In this document: piece after piece, positions 6,081 through 6,201 of the stretch | Numbering within the stretch: the first letter of the stretch is position 1 | How the letters are laid out: each line of letters begins with the position of its first letter | NCBI GenBank assembly: GCA_937910655.1 | Contig: CALEMV010000065.1 | Location: forward strand, 1 to 6,201 | Source of the DNA: an uncultured Solobacterium sp. | GTDB lineage: Bacteria; Bacillota_I; Bacilli_A; Erysipelotrichales; Erysipelotrichaceae | Reading direction: 5' to 3' | Length of the DNA: 6,201 nt | The notes under the pieces: generated by a model | What the model was told of the DNA's origin: nothing | The model's input: the letters and a program-made list of their open reading frames with translations, nothing else | Database searches by the model: none | Position numbers and translations under genes: made by a program

Positions 6081-6098
6081 GTCCACACAATAATCATT

Positions 6099-6127
6099 TT
6101 GACATACTTTCTATCATGTGTGTTAAT
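6099..6127 (+). promoter_or_regulatory. Possible rightward promoter
   Basis: A perfect TTGACA (6099-6104), then 17 bp, then TGT-GTTAAT: a four-of-six -10 with the TGn extension. A perfect TATAAT follows at 6127-6132 but lies 22 bp from the -35. The predicted start is at about 6134-6139. It would drive a gene divergent from the glycosyltransferase. Confidence 0.4.
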
Positions 6128-6136
6128 ATAATTTCT

Positions 6137-6201
6137 ATGCATATTAAAATTCTACCCATGTTACCGGATTTCATCGCTTTAGGATGTCTATATTATTTTG
6201 T
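6137..6201 (+). CDS. Possible start of a rightward gene, cut by window end
   Basis: An open frame from the ATG at 6137 runs to the window edge and gives about 21 residues, with a second in-frame ATG at 6158 followed by a hydrophobic stretch (MLPDFIALGCLYYF) that could be a signal anchor or first membrane helix. There is a promoter-like sequence just upstream, but neither ATG has a ribosome binding site, and the first would be almost leaderless. Too short to assign a family; it may be chance. On the opposite strand all frames stop within about 30 bases of the edge, so a leftward gene ending there cannot be ruled out. Confidence 0.25.
   Translation, partial: MHIKILPMLPDFIALGCLYYF

Noticed and set aside
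6072..6086. GTG start at 6086 for the glycosyltransferase
   Set aside because: The only ribosome site (GGAGGT, 6080-6075) would lie within the coding sequence; the ATG at 6071 fits it.

Overview
The window looks like a piece of a low-GC Bacillota (Firmicutes) chromosome, quite possibly an Erysipelotrichia-type relative. The evidence is strong AGGAGG-type ribosome binding sites, TATAAT boxes, AT-rich intergenic DNA, a tRNA with encoded CCA, and the yybS-gdpP gene pair known from Bacillus-type genomes. The class-level guess is inference only. The first 26 bases are not genomic: they match the end of the Illumina Nextera (Tn5) read-1 adapter, so the contig starts in library sequence and the first gene is cut there.

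Layout, left to right. (1) Adapter remnant, 1-26. (2) A minus-strand pair: gdpP (27-1798, cut at its C-terminus), a membrane c-di-AMP phosphodiesterase, preceded and overlapped by 26 nt by yybS (1773-2723), a DUF2232 multi-spanning membrane protein. (3) A 175-bp divergent intergenic region with an extended -10 for yybS, a 15-bp palindrome and a -10 for the rightward gene. (4) Rightward: a small VanZ-like membrane protein (2899-3303), then tRNA-Pro(CGG) (3354-3430). (5) A bidirectional terminator (3431-3465) where the tRNA converges on a leftward MalY/PatB-type PLP C-S lyase (3463-4674). (6) Another terminator (4750-4783), belonging to a leftward family 2 membrane glycosyltransferase (4782-6071). 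(7) About 130 bp at the right end with a possible rightward promoter and the start of an uncertain open frame.

How the genes relate. yybS and gdpP are probably one translationally coupled unit concerned with c-di-AMP turnover at the membrane. In related genomes rplI and dnaB/dnaC usually follow, but that side is lost at the contig end. The C-S lyase and the glycosyltransferase each have their own ribosome binding site and are separated by a terminator, so they look like single-gene units. In both, the stop codon lies inside the terminator stem. The other three genes appear to be ordinary housekeeping or accessory genes.

I found no mobile element, CRISPR array, toxin-antitoxin or defence module, and no convincing undescribed system. 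The most useful observations are the adapter at the contig start, three start codons that should be moved downstream, the stop codons embedded in terminators, and the palindrome between the divergent promoters.
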